This document shows, piece after piece, positions 17,241-25,716 of a stretch of DNA of 64,000 nt. Under the pieces are notes generated by a model. The model was not told where the DNA came from. It worked only from the letters and a program-made list of their open reading frames with translations, and made no database searches. Every line of letters starts with the position of its first letter. The first letter of the stretch is position 1. The DNA comes from Candidatus Dojkabacteria bacterium. GTDB taxonomy: Bacteria; Patescibacteria; Dojkabacteria; SC72; JAFGCJ01. The DNA lies in contig JAFGCJ010000002.1 in NCBI GenBank assembly GCA_016932785.1, forward strand, positions 496,001-560,000. Direction: 5' to 3'. The position numbers and the translations under genes are program-made.

Positions 17241-18101
17241 CTAAATCTTTGCATATGGTCTACGCTTAGTTCTTTTTCTTCTAACAATATACTTATTTGT
17301 TTTCTTATTCTTTCTTGTACGAGTGCCAATTCTATTTCCCCAAATATCTTTTGCGCCGCTGTAACCACCACCTATAACTCCTTTTCCTTCACCTCCGCCG
17401 TGAGGATGTTGCACTGCATGCATTGCCATACCTCTAACTGCGGGACGCCGCCCAAGTCTTCTCTTTCTACCAGCTTTTCCGAGTTTTACATTCATATGCT
17501 CCTCGTTACCGACTTGACCGATAGTCGCATAGTTGTCTATAGGAACAAGCCTAATCTCACCGGAGGACATTTTAATCTGCATATACTTTCCTGTAGGGTC
17601 CTCTCCTTGTATATAGACTGCTACTCCAGCGGATCTACCTAGCTGTCCGCCTTTACCTCTATTTAATTCCACGTCATGGACCGGGGTACCAGAAGGAATA
17701 TACCTCATCATCATAGTGTTTCCAACCTTCGGGTCCAGTTTCTCTCCCGACATAATCTCCTGGCCAACAGTCATGCCCCTCGGCGCAAGAACGTAACGCC
17801 TCTCACCGTCCGCATATTTTATAAGAGCCAAATTCGCAGAGATGTTAGGATCATACTCTAAAGAGATAACAGTTCCAGGAACGTCATATTTATCTTTTTT
17901 ATGATCTATTACTCTTAGTCTTCTCTTAACTCCACCTCCACGATGTCTTACCGTTACTCTCCCCTGAACATTCCTTCCCGCCTTCTTTGTTTTTCCCTTA
18001 CTTAATGACTTAACTGGACCACTACAAGATAGCTTTGATCTGTCCTCTAACTGGGTATGTCTTCTTGTTGATGTTGTTGGTTTATAGTCCTTAACAGCCA
18101 C
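17241..18101 (-). CDS. rplB: 50S ribosomal protein L2
   Basis: Needed for subunit joining and peptidyl-transferase centre folding. The 286 aa have the usual length, with GRVTVRHRGGGVKRRLRVID near the start, the SH3-like RNA-binding middle domain, and the C-terminal AVRGMAMHAVQHPHGGGEGKG carrying the conserved His. The C-terminus is Arg/Lys-rich. Confidence 0.97.
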   Translation of the reverse strand: MAVKDYKPTTSTRRHTQLEDRSKLSCSGPVKSLSKGKTKKAGRNVQGRVTVRHRGGGVKRRLRVIDHKKDKYDVPGTVISLEYDPNISANLALIKYADGERRYVLAPRGMTVGQEIMSGEKLDPKVGNTMMMRYIPSGTPVHDVELNRGKGGQLGRSAGVAVYIQGEDPTGKYMQIKMSSGEIRLVPIDNYATIGQVGNEEHMNVKLGKAGRKRRLGRRPAVRGMAMHAVQHPHGGGEGKGVIGGGYSGAKDIWGNRIGTRTRKNKKTNKYIVRRKRTKRRPYAKI

Positions 18102-18109
18102 TTTATGAA

Positions 18110-18400
18110 TTAAGTATTAAATAAATCTATGGTATCTCCAGATTTCAGTGTTACAATGGCAATTTTATAATCCTGCCTTCTCGATAAGTTTCTACCTCTT
18201 CTCCAATCCATTCTCACCTTACCTTTTCTATTTATTGTATTAACTTTTTCAACCTTGACCTTAAAATGCTTCTCAACTTCCCGCTTAACATCAACCTTAT
18301 TTGCATCTCTCGAAACTCTGAACATATAGGTTCCAGTATCAGCTCGGGCAAAGCTTTTTTCGGAAACAACTGGTTGTATTATTACATTGGTTCCTTTCAT
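18110..18400 (-). CDS. rplW: 50S ribosomal protein L23
   Basis: Exit-tunnel docking protein for trigger factor and SRP. The 96 aa show IIQPVVSEKSFARADTGTYMFRVSRDANKVDVKREVEKHFKVKVEKVNTI in segments, then KGKVRMDWRRGRN. It overlaps rplD by 4 nt (ATGA-type), the usual L4-L23 coupling. Confidence 0.96.
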   Translation of the reverse strand: MKGTNVIIQPVVSEKSFARADTGTYMFRVSRDANKVDVKREVEKHFKVKVEKVNTINRKGKVRMDWRRGRNLSRRQDYKIAIVTLKSGDTIDLFNT

Positions 18401-19035
18401 GAGAGTCGTTCCTCCACTTCTTTAATTGAGCTCTTACTAACAATCATATTCTTGGCGTTAACAACATCATAGACATTGAGATCCCGAGCAGAACGAACTT
18501 CAACATTCTTCAAATTACTTATAGCTTTTGCTGTTTCCTTATCTTTACTTTCCCCGGAAGATAACATTATTATTGTCAGACCTTTTTTAAAACCGACTTT
18601 ACTAAGAAAATCCGCCGCCTTAGTTGTTAATTTATCTGATCCAAATCCAAGACTATCAACTACCCTGAAATTGTCTCCGGATACCATGTGGGAAAGAACA
18701 CACTTCAAAGCAAGATTGTTCATTTTTTTGGGAATTCGCTTATACTTCTTATATGTTCTCGGCCCAAAAGCAACTCCACCTTTTCTCCAAAGTGGAGATC
18801 TTATTGAACCATGTCTCGCTCGTCCTGTCCCCTTCTGTCGCCAAGGTTTCTTACCACCACCCCTTACCTCTCCCCTGGTTTTAGCATGCGCTGTTCCTTT
18901 TCTTTGATTATCAAGGTACACATTTATTACCTGAGTTACAAGATCACCATTCATAGGTACCTTCCACACCTCATCGTTTAGATCAACTTTCGTGCTCGCC
19001 TTATTACCTGTTTTAGTTATCAAATCAACCTTCAT
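18397..19035 (-). CDS. rplD: 50S ribosomal protein L4
   Basis: Its loop narrows the exit tunnel; in some bacteria it autoregulates the S10 operon. The 212 aa include the loop KPWRQKGTGRARHGSIRSPLWRKGG in segments (about 65-90) and the C-terminal domain with LNVYDVVNAKNMIVSKSSI. It overlaps rplC by 11 nt. Confidence 0.97.
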   Translation of the reverse strand: MKVDLITKTGNKASTKVDLNDEVWKVPMNGDLVTQVINVYLDNQRKGTAHAKTRGEVRGGGKKPWRQKGTGRARHGSIRSPLWRKGGVAFGPRTYKKYKRIPKKMNNLALKCVLSHMVSGDNFRVVDSLGFGSDKLTTKAADFLSKVGFKKGLTIIMLSSGESKDKETAKAISNLKNVEVRSARDLNVYDVVNAKNMIVSKSSIKEVEERLS

Positions 19036-19630
19036 TTTTCTTTGTTACATGAATTTTTACTAAACTTCCAACGTTACCTGGCAGGGAACCGGAAATCAAA
19101 ATATAATCATCACCCACCCCCATAATTTTCCTCTTCCTAAAAGACCTTCTCACTCCTCCCATCCTTCCTGGCATTTTTTTACCCGGAAGAACTCTTCCAG
19201 GATCAGTGCCTGCCCCAATAGATCCAGGAGCCCTTTGCCTATCAGATTGTCCGTGTGTTCTCTGTCCACCATGAAAACCCCATCTCTTCATAACTCCCGC
19301 AAATCCCTTTGACTTAGTTATCGCAGTAACCTTAACAACATCTCCGTTACCAAGGTTCTCAGCATTAAACTTATCTCCAGCTTTCTGCTCTTCTTCCGAC
19401 CAGAAATCCCAAGTATCCACCGGAACCAAATTTGCATCTTTATACATACCCTGCTCCGCTTTGTTTGGTCTCTTTTTCTTGCCTATACCAAGTCGTACAA
19501 GCATCTTATTGTTTTCTTTTTTTATAAGAACGACAACATTCTCAGGTATCTCAACGATGGTTACAGGAACCACCCTTTCCCCCTTGTAAACCTGCGTCAT
19601 TCCTTTTTTGTAGCCAATAAAGTGATCCAT
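19025..19630 (-). CDS. rplC: 50S ribosomal protein L3
   Basis: Peptidyl-transferase-centre protein. Starting at the ATG at 19630 (MDHFIGYKKGMTQVYK) gives 201 aa with the family N-terminus; 15 more upstream codons exist but are unlike L3. The central loop GFHGGQRTHGQSDRQRAPGSIG and PGRVLPGKKMPGRMGG are conserved. Confidence 0.95.
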   Translation of the reverse strand: MDHFIGYKKGMTQVYKGERVVPVTIVEIPENVVVLIKKENNKMLVRLGIGKKKRPNKAEQGMYKDANLVPVDTWDFWSEEEQKAGDKFNAENLGNGDVVKVTAITKSKGFAGVMKRWGFHGGQRTHGQSDRQRAPGSIGAGTDPGRVLPGKKMPGRMGGVRRSFRKRKIMGVGDDYILISGSLPGNVGSLVKIHVTKKNEG

Positions 19631-19707
19631 AAACAAAAAAACAAAGTCAAAAAACAAACGCCTCAAAATGGGCATTTGTTTAAAAGGATTTTTCTTTTCT
19701 TGCAGAC

Positions 19708-20019
19708 TTAAAGAATCTCCACCCCGACACCGGCAGGCACCTGAAGATGCTGAAGAGCATCAATCGTCTGTGCCGTTGGTTCGAGAATATCTATCAACCT
19801 CTTATGAGTACGTAACTCAAAGTGTTCCATCGACCGCTTGTATACATGAGGCGATCTGTTTACAGCGAAACGCTGCATTCTGGTAGGAAGAGGGATAGGT
19901 CCGGACACTTTTGCACCAGTCCTTATTGCTGTTTCTATTATGCTTTTGGATGATCTATCAACAACCCTTGCATCATATCCCTTAAGCTTTACTCTAATTC
20001 TTTGCGGTGCACCTACCAT
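19708..20019 (-). CDS. rpsJ: 30S ribosomal protein S10
   Basis: Head protein that also forms the NusB-S10 antitermination partner. The 103 aa include RIRVKLKGYDARVVDRSSKSIIETA, GPIPLPTRMQRFAVNRSPHVYK and the C-terminal LPAGVGVEI-type end (LQVPAGVGVEIL). It is the first gene of the S10 block, separated from tuf by a hairpin. Confidence 0.97.
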   Translation of the reverse strand: MVGAPQRIRVKLKGYDARVVDRSSKSIIETAIRTGAKVSGPIPLPTRMQRFAVNRSPHVYKRSMEHFELRTHKRLIDILEPTAQTIDALQHLQVPAGVGVEIL

Positions 20020-20053
20020 ACTAATTAAAAGAGCAAAATTAAAATATAATTTC

Positions 20054-20079
20054 TTGAGAGGGGCTTACGCCCCCCTCAA
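20054..20079 (-). terminator. GC-rich hairpin between tuf and rpsJ
   Basis: After the tuf stop, minus-strand GAGGGGGGC-GTAA-GCCCCTCTC (complement of 20056-20077) forms a strong stem-loop, followed by AAGAAATTATATTTT. The tail has few consecutive U, so partial termination or an attenuation/processing point that raises tuf above the ribosomal genes is more likely than a full stop. Confidence 0.6.
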
Positions 20080-20085
20080 TTTCAA

Positions 20086-21267
20086 TTACTTGATCAGCTT
20101 TGTTACCACTCCGGCTCCAACCGTCTTGCTGCCTTCGCGGAGAGCAAACTTCATTCCCTCCTCAACAACGACGGGAACAATAAGTTTGCAGGTAATTTCA
20201 GTATTATCTCCCGGCATAATCATCTCTGTACCCTTCGGAAGCTCTATTTCCCCAGTAACATCTGCTGTACCAACATAAAACTGTGGTTTATACCCTGTTA
20301 CAAAAGGAGTATGTCTTCCACCTTCATCCTTGGTAAGTATATAAACCTTACCAACAAATTCTGTATGAGGTTTCACAGATCCGGGCTTTGCGATTACCTG
20401 ACCTCTCTCTACATCTGTTCTCTTAAAACCTCTCAAAAGAACTCCGACATTATCACCGGCCTGACCTTGTTCAAGTGTTTTATTGAACATCTCAACTCCA
20501 GTAACTGTTGTCTTCTGATCTTTTCTTCCCATTCCAAGTACATCAACCTCGTCTCCAACATTTACAACACCTCTCTCAATTCTTCCTGTTACAACAGTTC
20601 CCCTACCTTCGATCGAGAAAACATCCTCAACTGGCATCAAGAATGGTTTGTCTATATCTCTCTCAGGAAGAGGAATATATTCGTCAACAGCCTTCATTAA
20701 CTCCCTGATTGCTTTCATTCCTTCCTCATCACCATCCTCTGCCTTTTTAGCATCTCCAATTATTACTGGGCATTTATCATCATACTCATACTTCTTAAGA
20801 AGCTCTCTGACCTCTCCCTCAATAAGTTCAAGTATTTCAGGATCAGCCTCTCCAAAGGTATTGATGAAAACAACAATCTTGGGAACACCAACCTGCCTTG
20901 CAAGAAGAATATGCTCTCTTGTCTGAGGCATAGGTCCATCTGCTGAGCTGACTACTAGAATTGCACCATCCATCTGTGCAGCACCTGTGATCATGTTCTT
21001 GACATAGTCTCTATGTCCAGGACAGTCAACATGTGCGTAGTGACGGTTTTCTGTCTCGTACTCAACATGAGCAACTGAAATCGTAAGGCTCTTTTCTCTC
21101 GATTCAGGAGAGTTATCAAGCTTACTTGCCCATTTATCAAAATTATCAGCGGCAAATGTCTTCAAAATACCTCTAACTAAGGTTGTTTTGCCATGATCAA
21201 CGTGACCAATTGTACCTATATTAAGGTGGGGTTTGGTCCTCTCAAATGTTTTCTGATCGCCTGCCAT
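20086..21267 (-). CDS. tuf: Elongation factor Tu with non-canonical G4 and G5 motifs
   Basis: Delivers aminoacyl-tRNA to the ribosome. The 393 aa have the normal EF-Tu length and domains 1-3. G1 is GHVDHGKT (21-28) and G3 DCPGHRDY (81-88; the usual Ala is Arg). Odd: the guanine-specificity motif NKxD reads N136-T-F-G139, one residue is missing after it, and the G5 SAL/SAK reads D172-A-K174; switch I has KSLTIS instead of RGITIN. Domains 2-3 look ordinary (GRGTVVTGRIERG, PGSVKPHTEF). Its gene position upstream of rpsJ and its strong promoter support it as the main EF-Tu. Confidence 0.93.
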   Translation of the reverse strand: MAGDQKTFERTKPHLNIGTIGHVDHGKTTLVRGILKTFAADNFDKWASKLDNSPESREKSLTISVAHVEYETENRHYAHVDCPGHRDYVKNMITGAAQMDGAILVVSSADGPMPQTREHILLARQVGVPKIVVFINTFGEADPEILELIEGEVRELLKKYEYDDKCPVIIGDAKKAEDGDEEGMKAIRELMKAVDEYIPLPERDIDKPFLMPVEDVFSIEGRGTVVTGRIERGVVNVGDEVDVLGMGRKDQKTTVTGVEMFNKTLEQGQAGDNVGVLLRGFKRTDVERGQVIAKPGSVKPHTEFVGKVYILTKDEGGRHTPFVTGYKPQFYVGTADVTGEIELPKGTEMIMPGDNTEITCKLIVPVVVEEGMKFALREGSKTVGAGVVTKLIK

Positions 21268-21320
21268 TTTTATTTATTTTATAAGTTATATTTAACATTC
21301 TGCGACTAGAGTCGCTGGGT

Positions 21321-21349
21321 ATAATATCAAAAAAGTTTGACGCTTTCAA
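21321..21349 (-). promoter_or_regulatory. Promoter of tuf
   Basis: On the minus strand TTGAAA (complement of 21344-21349), a 17-nt spacer and TATTAT (complement of 21321-21326) fit a sigma70-type promoter. The predicted start is near 21314, giving a leader of about 46 nt that begins with a GCGAC-TCTA-GTCGC hairpin (21302-21315). Confidence 0.7.
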
Positions 21350-21388
21350 GCGGTAAACAAGGATTGTACCAGAAGGTTTTATCCTTTG

Positions 21389-23512
21389 CTACTTGCTCTT
21401 TCCTGTACCGCTCTCTTTATTACCAACAATTTCTTCTGCAACACTCTTGGGAACCTTATCATAATGGGAAAATTCGACATTGGGAACCCCCCGACCGGAG
21501 GTCATAGACCTAAGACTATTTGTAAAGCCAAACAGCTCCGCAAGAGGGACTTTAGCAGAAATCACCTGCAAATTTCCTCTGGTATCTGTTTCCTCAATTC
21601 TTCCTCTTTTACTACTAAGAAATCCTGTAACATCTCCCACATATTCTTCTGGTGTGACAACCTCTACATCCATAATGGGTTCAAGCAAAACAGGATCCGC
21701 CATCTTCGATCCACCTCGAAATGCCTGAGCAGCTGCAATTTTGAAAGCAGCTTCTGAAGAGTCAACCTCATGAAATGAACCATCATACACCGCTACTTTT
21801 ACATCAACAACGGGATAGCCCGCCAATACTCCTGACAACATAGCCTCCTTTACACCCTTCTGAATAGCGGGAATATATTCCTTAGGTATAACTCCGCCCT
21901 TTATTTCGTCTTCAAATACAAAACCGGAGCCAGGCTCCCCTGGCTCAAGCCTGAGCCAGCAGTGTCCATACTGTCCACGGCCTCCAGATTGATGCACATA
22001 TCTTCCCTCAAACTCAACCGTCTTTTGAATAGTCTCCTTGTAGGCAACCTGGGGTTTACCTACATTTGCTTCAACATTAAACTCTCTCTTCATTCTATCG
22101 ACAATAATCTCCAAGTGAAGCTCTCCCATACCAGAAATAATAGTCTGACCTGTTTCTTCATTTGAAGAGACCTTAAAGGTTGGATCCTCAGCCGAAAGTC
22201 TATTAAGTGCAATCCCCATCTTCTCCTGATCTGCAGAAGTCTTAGGTTCGATTGCAACATTAACGACTGGATCAGGAAATTCAATTTTCTCAAGAATTAT
22301 CGGACTATTCTCGTCGCAAAGAGTATCACCGGTTGAGGTATCCTTCAATCCGACAAGAGCAGCAATATCACCAGTTCTAATACTCTCAACTTCTTCCCTT
22401 TCATTTGCATGCATTAGAACAACCCTTCCAACTCGCTCTTTTACATTCTTTGAGGAATTCAATACATATGAGCCAGCATTAAGAATACCAGAATAGACCC
22501 TGACATATGCAAGATTTCCTATATGAGGATCGTTAGCAAGTTTGAACATTAAGCCACAGAAGGGATCCTCGTCGCTAGCCTTGCGCACTATCTTTTTCGA
22601 AAGGTCGTTAACATCCATACCCTCGACTTCTCCTATGTCTGCAGGTGAAGGGAGAAGTCTCACGACTAAATCAAGAATCTTAGGAACAACGTTTCCCTTT
22701 CGGGAGTCACCCCCAGAGATAGGGAAAAAGGTACCAGTAACAACAGCCTTTCTCATAGCAGACCAAATTTCATCAGTGGAAAGCTCCTCGCCTTCTAGAT
22801 ACTTTTCCATAAACTCATCATCATATTCGGAAATAGCCTCAATAAGCTCTACTCTCATTTTCTCAACCTTTTCCTTCATATCATCAGGGATATCGGTTTC
22901 CTCGAGAGTCTCTTTTTCTGAATTGGGATCATATTTAAACGCCTTCATTTCAACAATATCTATTATTCCATGAAGATCTTTTTCAAAGCCAAGCGGTAAA
23001 TGAACGGCATATGCTTTTGGCGACAATCTCTCACGAATCGACGCCAGAGACATTTCAAAATCACCGCCAACAAGGTTCAGCTTGTTAATGAAGCATATTC
23101 TTGGTACCTTATACTTATCGGCTTGTCTCCATACAGTCTCAGATTGAGGTTCAACCCCCATCTTACCGTCAAAAATCACTACAGCTCCATCCAGAACACG
23201 AAGCGATCTTTCAACCTCAGCGGTGAAATCGACATGTCCAGGTGTATCAATAATATTTATCCTATGTTTTACGTCACCAACAGACCAAAAACAGGTTGTA
23301 GCTGCAGATTGTATAGTAATTCCTCTCTCTTTTTCCTGCTCCATCCAGTCCATCTGAGTGTTACCATCATCAATCTTTCCGATTTTATGAACTTTGCCCG
23401 TATAATATAGAACAGATTCCGTAGTCGTTGTTTTTCCAGCATCGATATGCGCAATTATTCCAATATTACGAATCTTGTCCAGATCAAATTTTATGTTTTC
23501 TCCTTTAGCCAT
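21389..23512 (-). CDS. fusA: Elongation factor G with non-canonical G4 and G5 motifs
   Basis: Catalyses translocation on the ribosome. From ATG 23512 (MAKGENIKFDLDKIRNIGIIAHIDAGKT in pieces) it is 707 aa and has all five EF-G domains. G1 AHIDAGKT (21-28), switch I ERGITIQSAA and G3 DTPGHVDF are normal. Odd: G4 reads N143-K-L-N146 instead of NKMD, and the G5 region reads GGDS (267-270) where GSAF is usual. Domain IV with YKETI and GRGQYGHCWL is typical, as is C-terminal SMTSGRG. rpsL and rpsG, usually upstream, are absent; a TPR lipoprotein gene precedes it. Confidence 0.94.
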   Translation of the reverse strand: MAKGENIKFDLDKIRNIGIIAHIDAGKTTTTESVLYYTGKVHKIGKIDDGNTQMDWMEQEKERGITIQSAATTCFWSVGDVKHRINIIDTPGHVDFTAEVERSLRVLDGAVVIFDGKMGVEPQSETVWRQADKYKVPRICFINKLNLVGGDFEMSLASIRERLSPKAYAVHLPLGFEKDLHGIIDIVEMKAFKYDPNSEKETLEETDIPDDMKEKVEKMRVELIEAISEYDDEFMEKYLEGEELSTDEIWSAMRKAVVTGTFFPISGGDSRKGNVVPKILDLVVRLLPSPADIGEVEGMDVNDLSKKIVRKASDEDPFCGLMFKLANDPHIGNLAYVRVYSGILNAGSYVLNSSKNVKERVGRVVLMHANEREEVESIRTGDIAALVGLKDTSTGDTLCDENSPIILEKIEFPDPVVNVAIEPKTSADQEKMGIALNRLSAEDPTFKVSSNEETGQTIISGMGELHLEIIVDRMKREFNVEANVGKPQVAYKETIQKTVEFEGRYVHQSGGRGQYGHCWLRLEPGEPGSGFVFEDEIKGGVIPKEYIPAIQKGVKEAMLSGVLAGYPVVDVKVAVYDGSFHEVDSSEAAFKIAAAQAFRGGSKMADPVLLEPIMDVEVVTPEEYVGDVTGFLSSKRGRIEETDTRGNLQVISAKVPLAELFGFTNSLRSMTSGRGVPNVEFSHYDKVPKSVAEEIVGNKESGTGKSK

Positions 23513-23560
23513 AAACAAACGCTAAAAATATAAAATGCCTGAGGGATTATATACAAACTT

Positions 23561-25012
23561 TTAGATTCTGTCCAAAAGCTTCAAAGCCTCGGCAGACACA
23601 TCACCTTGCAGGTCCAAATCTATAGCTTTCTCCAAATATTCCTTTGTCTCACTCACATTACCTTCCTCGAACTCAATCTGCCCCCTAAGTAAATATACAC
23701 TTGCCGAATACGGATCCAAGTCCAGAGATTCCTCAACCCACTGAATGGCCTTTTGCTTATCGCCTCCATCAAATTCTACTACAGCTTTAAGATAATAGTA
23801 TCTAGCTAGGAGTTCATCGGAAATAGACTCTTGTCTAATACCTCCCAGAATATCACCAATTTTATCGGTTAATCCTCGGTCGATATATGACTCAGCAAGC
23901 ATAATCCTATACTTGTCTGCATTCTCTTCGTCTTCCTTTATTAAAGAATTATACTGATCCTCCGCCTCAGAATATTGACCATTATTTAACAGCTCCTCAG
24001 CAAACTCCGTTCTAATTTCGACTTTGATCTCTGACGGTGCAATTTCAACTGCCCTTCTATAACTATCTACCATAGAATTTTCCTCAGACAACTCTTTATA
24101 ATTTCGGGCCTGCAACCAGGCACCAACATAATCAACAGGATTCAATGTTGACGCCCGATTAAGATACTCCTCCGACTTCTCATTATCTCCATCCAAGAAA
24201 TAAGCATGTCCAAGGTATAAATTTAACTCCCAGTACTCCTTTTCAACATCTTTATATTTCTCAAGAAGATCAAGCGTTACATCCTCATAGCCTAAAGAAA
24301 GGGCACCCGAAGCAAGAATTACGTCTACATACTTATCTGTTTTTTCCTCCTCATCGAGCGAATCTATCTTTTCAAGCAGTTCCCCATAGCCCTCAATATC
24401 TTCAAGTAATTCCTCTGATTCTGACTCATAATCATCGACTTTGCTAATCTCTTTTTTCGCATCCTCGACCCTATCACCCATCAAGACACTTCTAAGAAGT
24501 TGCGAGCGGGCATAGTCGTCTCCAGCATCGCTGGGAATATCTAACTGCTTTCTTGCCTCTTCAAATTCACCTTTTTCCATGCAGGCTAAAGCGAGATTAT
24601 ATTTTGCAGAATAGTTCTCCTCGTCTTTTTTTACAGCCTGACTCAAATTATCAATTGCCTCATCTGTATCACCCTCCTCCAGCTGAAGCCTTCCAAGAAG
24701 TTCATATGCCTGGCTCGAATTCCTGGCAGTACGGGAACCAACCTTAAGAACATCAACGGCATCACTTTCACGATTCTTTAATAAATATATATCAGCAATA
24801 CCTATATATATGTCTACATTTCCTTCGTAGACCTCCCGTGCCTCTCCATACTTGTCCAAGGCGTCAGCATATTTATGCTCGTTTACAAGTTCATCCGCGT
24901 CCGCAACAAGACCCTCGGCCTTTTTCATGACTTCCTTGCTTGGAGTACATGCTGAAAGTAGAAGTCCACAAGACACAAGCACGACGGCCCCTATTAGAAG
25001 TTCTTTTCTCAT
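23561..25012 (-). CDS. TPR-repeat lipoprotein
   Basis: From the ATG at 25012 the 483-aa product starts MRKELLIGAVVLVSCGLLLSAC, a lipoprotein signal with lipobox LSAC and acylated Cys at 22. The rest is helical tetratricopeptide-like repeats of about 34 residues (for example YSAKYNLALACMEKGEFEEARKQL and SASVYLLRGQIEFEEGNVSETKEYL in segments), interrupted by acidic stretches. It is probably anchored on the outer face of the cytoplasmic membrane and acts as a protein-interaction scaffold. The partner is unknown. It lies between ppa and fusA; the upstream start at 25033 overlaps ppa and is less likely. Confidence 0.85.
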   Translation of the reverse strand: MRKELLIGAVVLVSCGLLLSACTPSKEVMKKAEGLVADADELVNEHKYADALDKYGEAREVYEGNVDIYIGIADIYLLKNRESDAVDVLKVGSRTARNSSQAYELLGRLQLEEGDTDEAIDNLSQAVKKDEENYSAKYNLALACMEKGEFEEARKQLDIPSDAGDDYARSQLLRSVLMGDRVEDAKKEISKVDDYESESEELLEDIEGYGELLEKIDSLDEEEKTDKYVDVILASGALSLGYEDVTLDLLEKYKDVEKEYWELNLYLGHAYFLDGDNEKSEEYLNRASTLNPVDYVGAWLQARNYKELSEENSMVDSYRRAVEIAPSEIKVEIRTEFAEELLNNGQYSEAEDQYNSLIKEDEENADKYRIMLAESYIDRGLTDKIGDILGGIRQESISDELLARYYYLKAVVEFDGGDKQKAIQWVEESLDLDPYSASVYLLRGQIEFEEGNVSETKEYLEKAIDLDLQGDVSAEALKLLDRI

Positions 25013-25022
25013 TAATAATTTA

Positions 25023-25556
25023 TTAACCAACAAACTTTTTCTTAAAATTACTGATTGCCTCTTCTATATGTTTCTTTGCCACTGAAGAGCTTGACCACCC
25101 CTCACCTTCAGTACCCTTTCCAGGAGTTAGATTTTTATAATTCTCCCAGAAAAACTCCACTTTTTTAAGCTGCTGACTTGACAGATCCTTTACATCTTTT
25201 ACATCAGCAAATGCTCCATCATGAGCACAAACAGCGAGAATTTTATTATCTTGTTGCCCTGAATCGATGAGTCTATACATTCCAATAACCCTTATATACA
25301 GCAGACACCCAGGAAATGTAGCTCCTGTCATCAATGCCATAACATCAACCGGATCATCATCAGGATCACTCCAGGTTCCAGGAATAAACCCATATTCAAA
25401 AGGAAACGGCATCGGTGTATCCAAGGTTCTATCCATACCAATTATTCCATATTCCTCATCCACTTCATACTTATTGGAGACGCCCTTTGGTGTCTCAACA
25501 ATCATTCTATATGTACCATCTCCCGCTACAGGATTAATATCTCGAATTAGATGCAT
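25023..25556 (-). CDS. ppa: Inorganic pyrophosphatase, family I
   Basis: Hydrolyses pyrophosphate from biosynthetic reactions. At 177 aa it has the usual bacterial length. The metal-binding signature DDDPVDV (about 68-74) and the preceding PFPFEYGFIPGTW, plus VKDLSSQQLKKVEFFWENYK, match family I PPases. It appears monocistronic or coupled to the downstream lipoprotein gene. Confidence 0.95.
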   Translation of the reverse strand: MHLIRDINPVAGDGTYRMIVETPKGVSNKYEVDEEYGIIGMDRTLDTPMPFPFEYGFIPGTWSDPDDDPVDVMALMTGATFPGCLLYIRVIGMYRLIDSGQQDNKILAVCAHDGAFADVKDVKDLSSQQLKKVEFFWENYKNLTPGKGTEGEGWSSSSVAKKHIEEAISNFKKKFVG

Positions 25557-25646
25557 ATAAAAATCATAAATTTAAATCCTAAACTAGTATAGCCTAAACC
25601 TAGCAAAATTTGTAATAACCCTTTGCTAAGCCGGTAAAAACAGCTA

Positions 25647-25675
25647 TTGCACACAGATGAAATGTATCTTATACT
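25647..25675 (+). promoter_or_regulatory. Promoter upstream of the G5/3D gene
   Basis: TTGCAC (25647-25652), 17-nt spacer, TATACT (25670-25675). The predicted start is near 25682, immediately before the hairpin GTCCC-AAAT-GGGAC (25683-25696). Confidence 0.6.
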
Positions 25676-25716
25676 AGAAATTGTCCCAAATGGGACTTAA
25701 GTTTGACACCTAAGGT

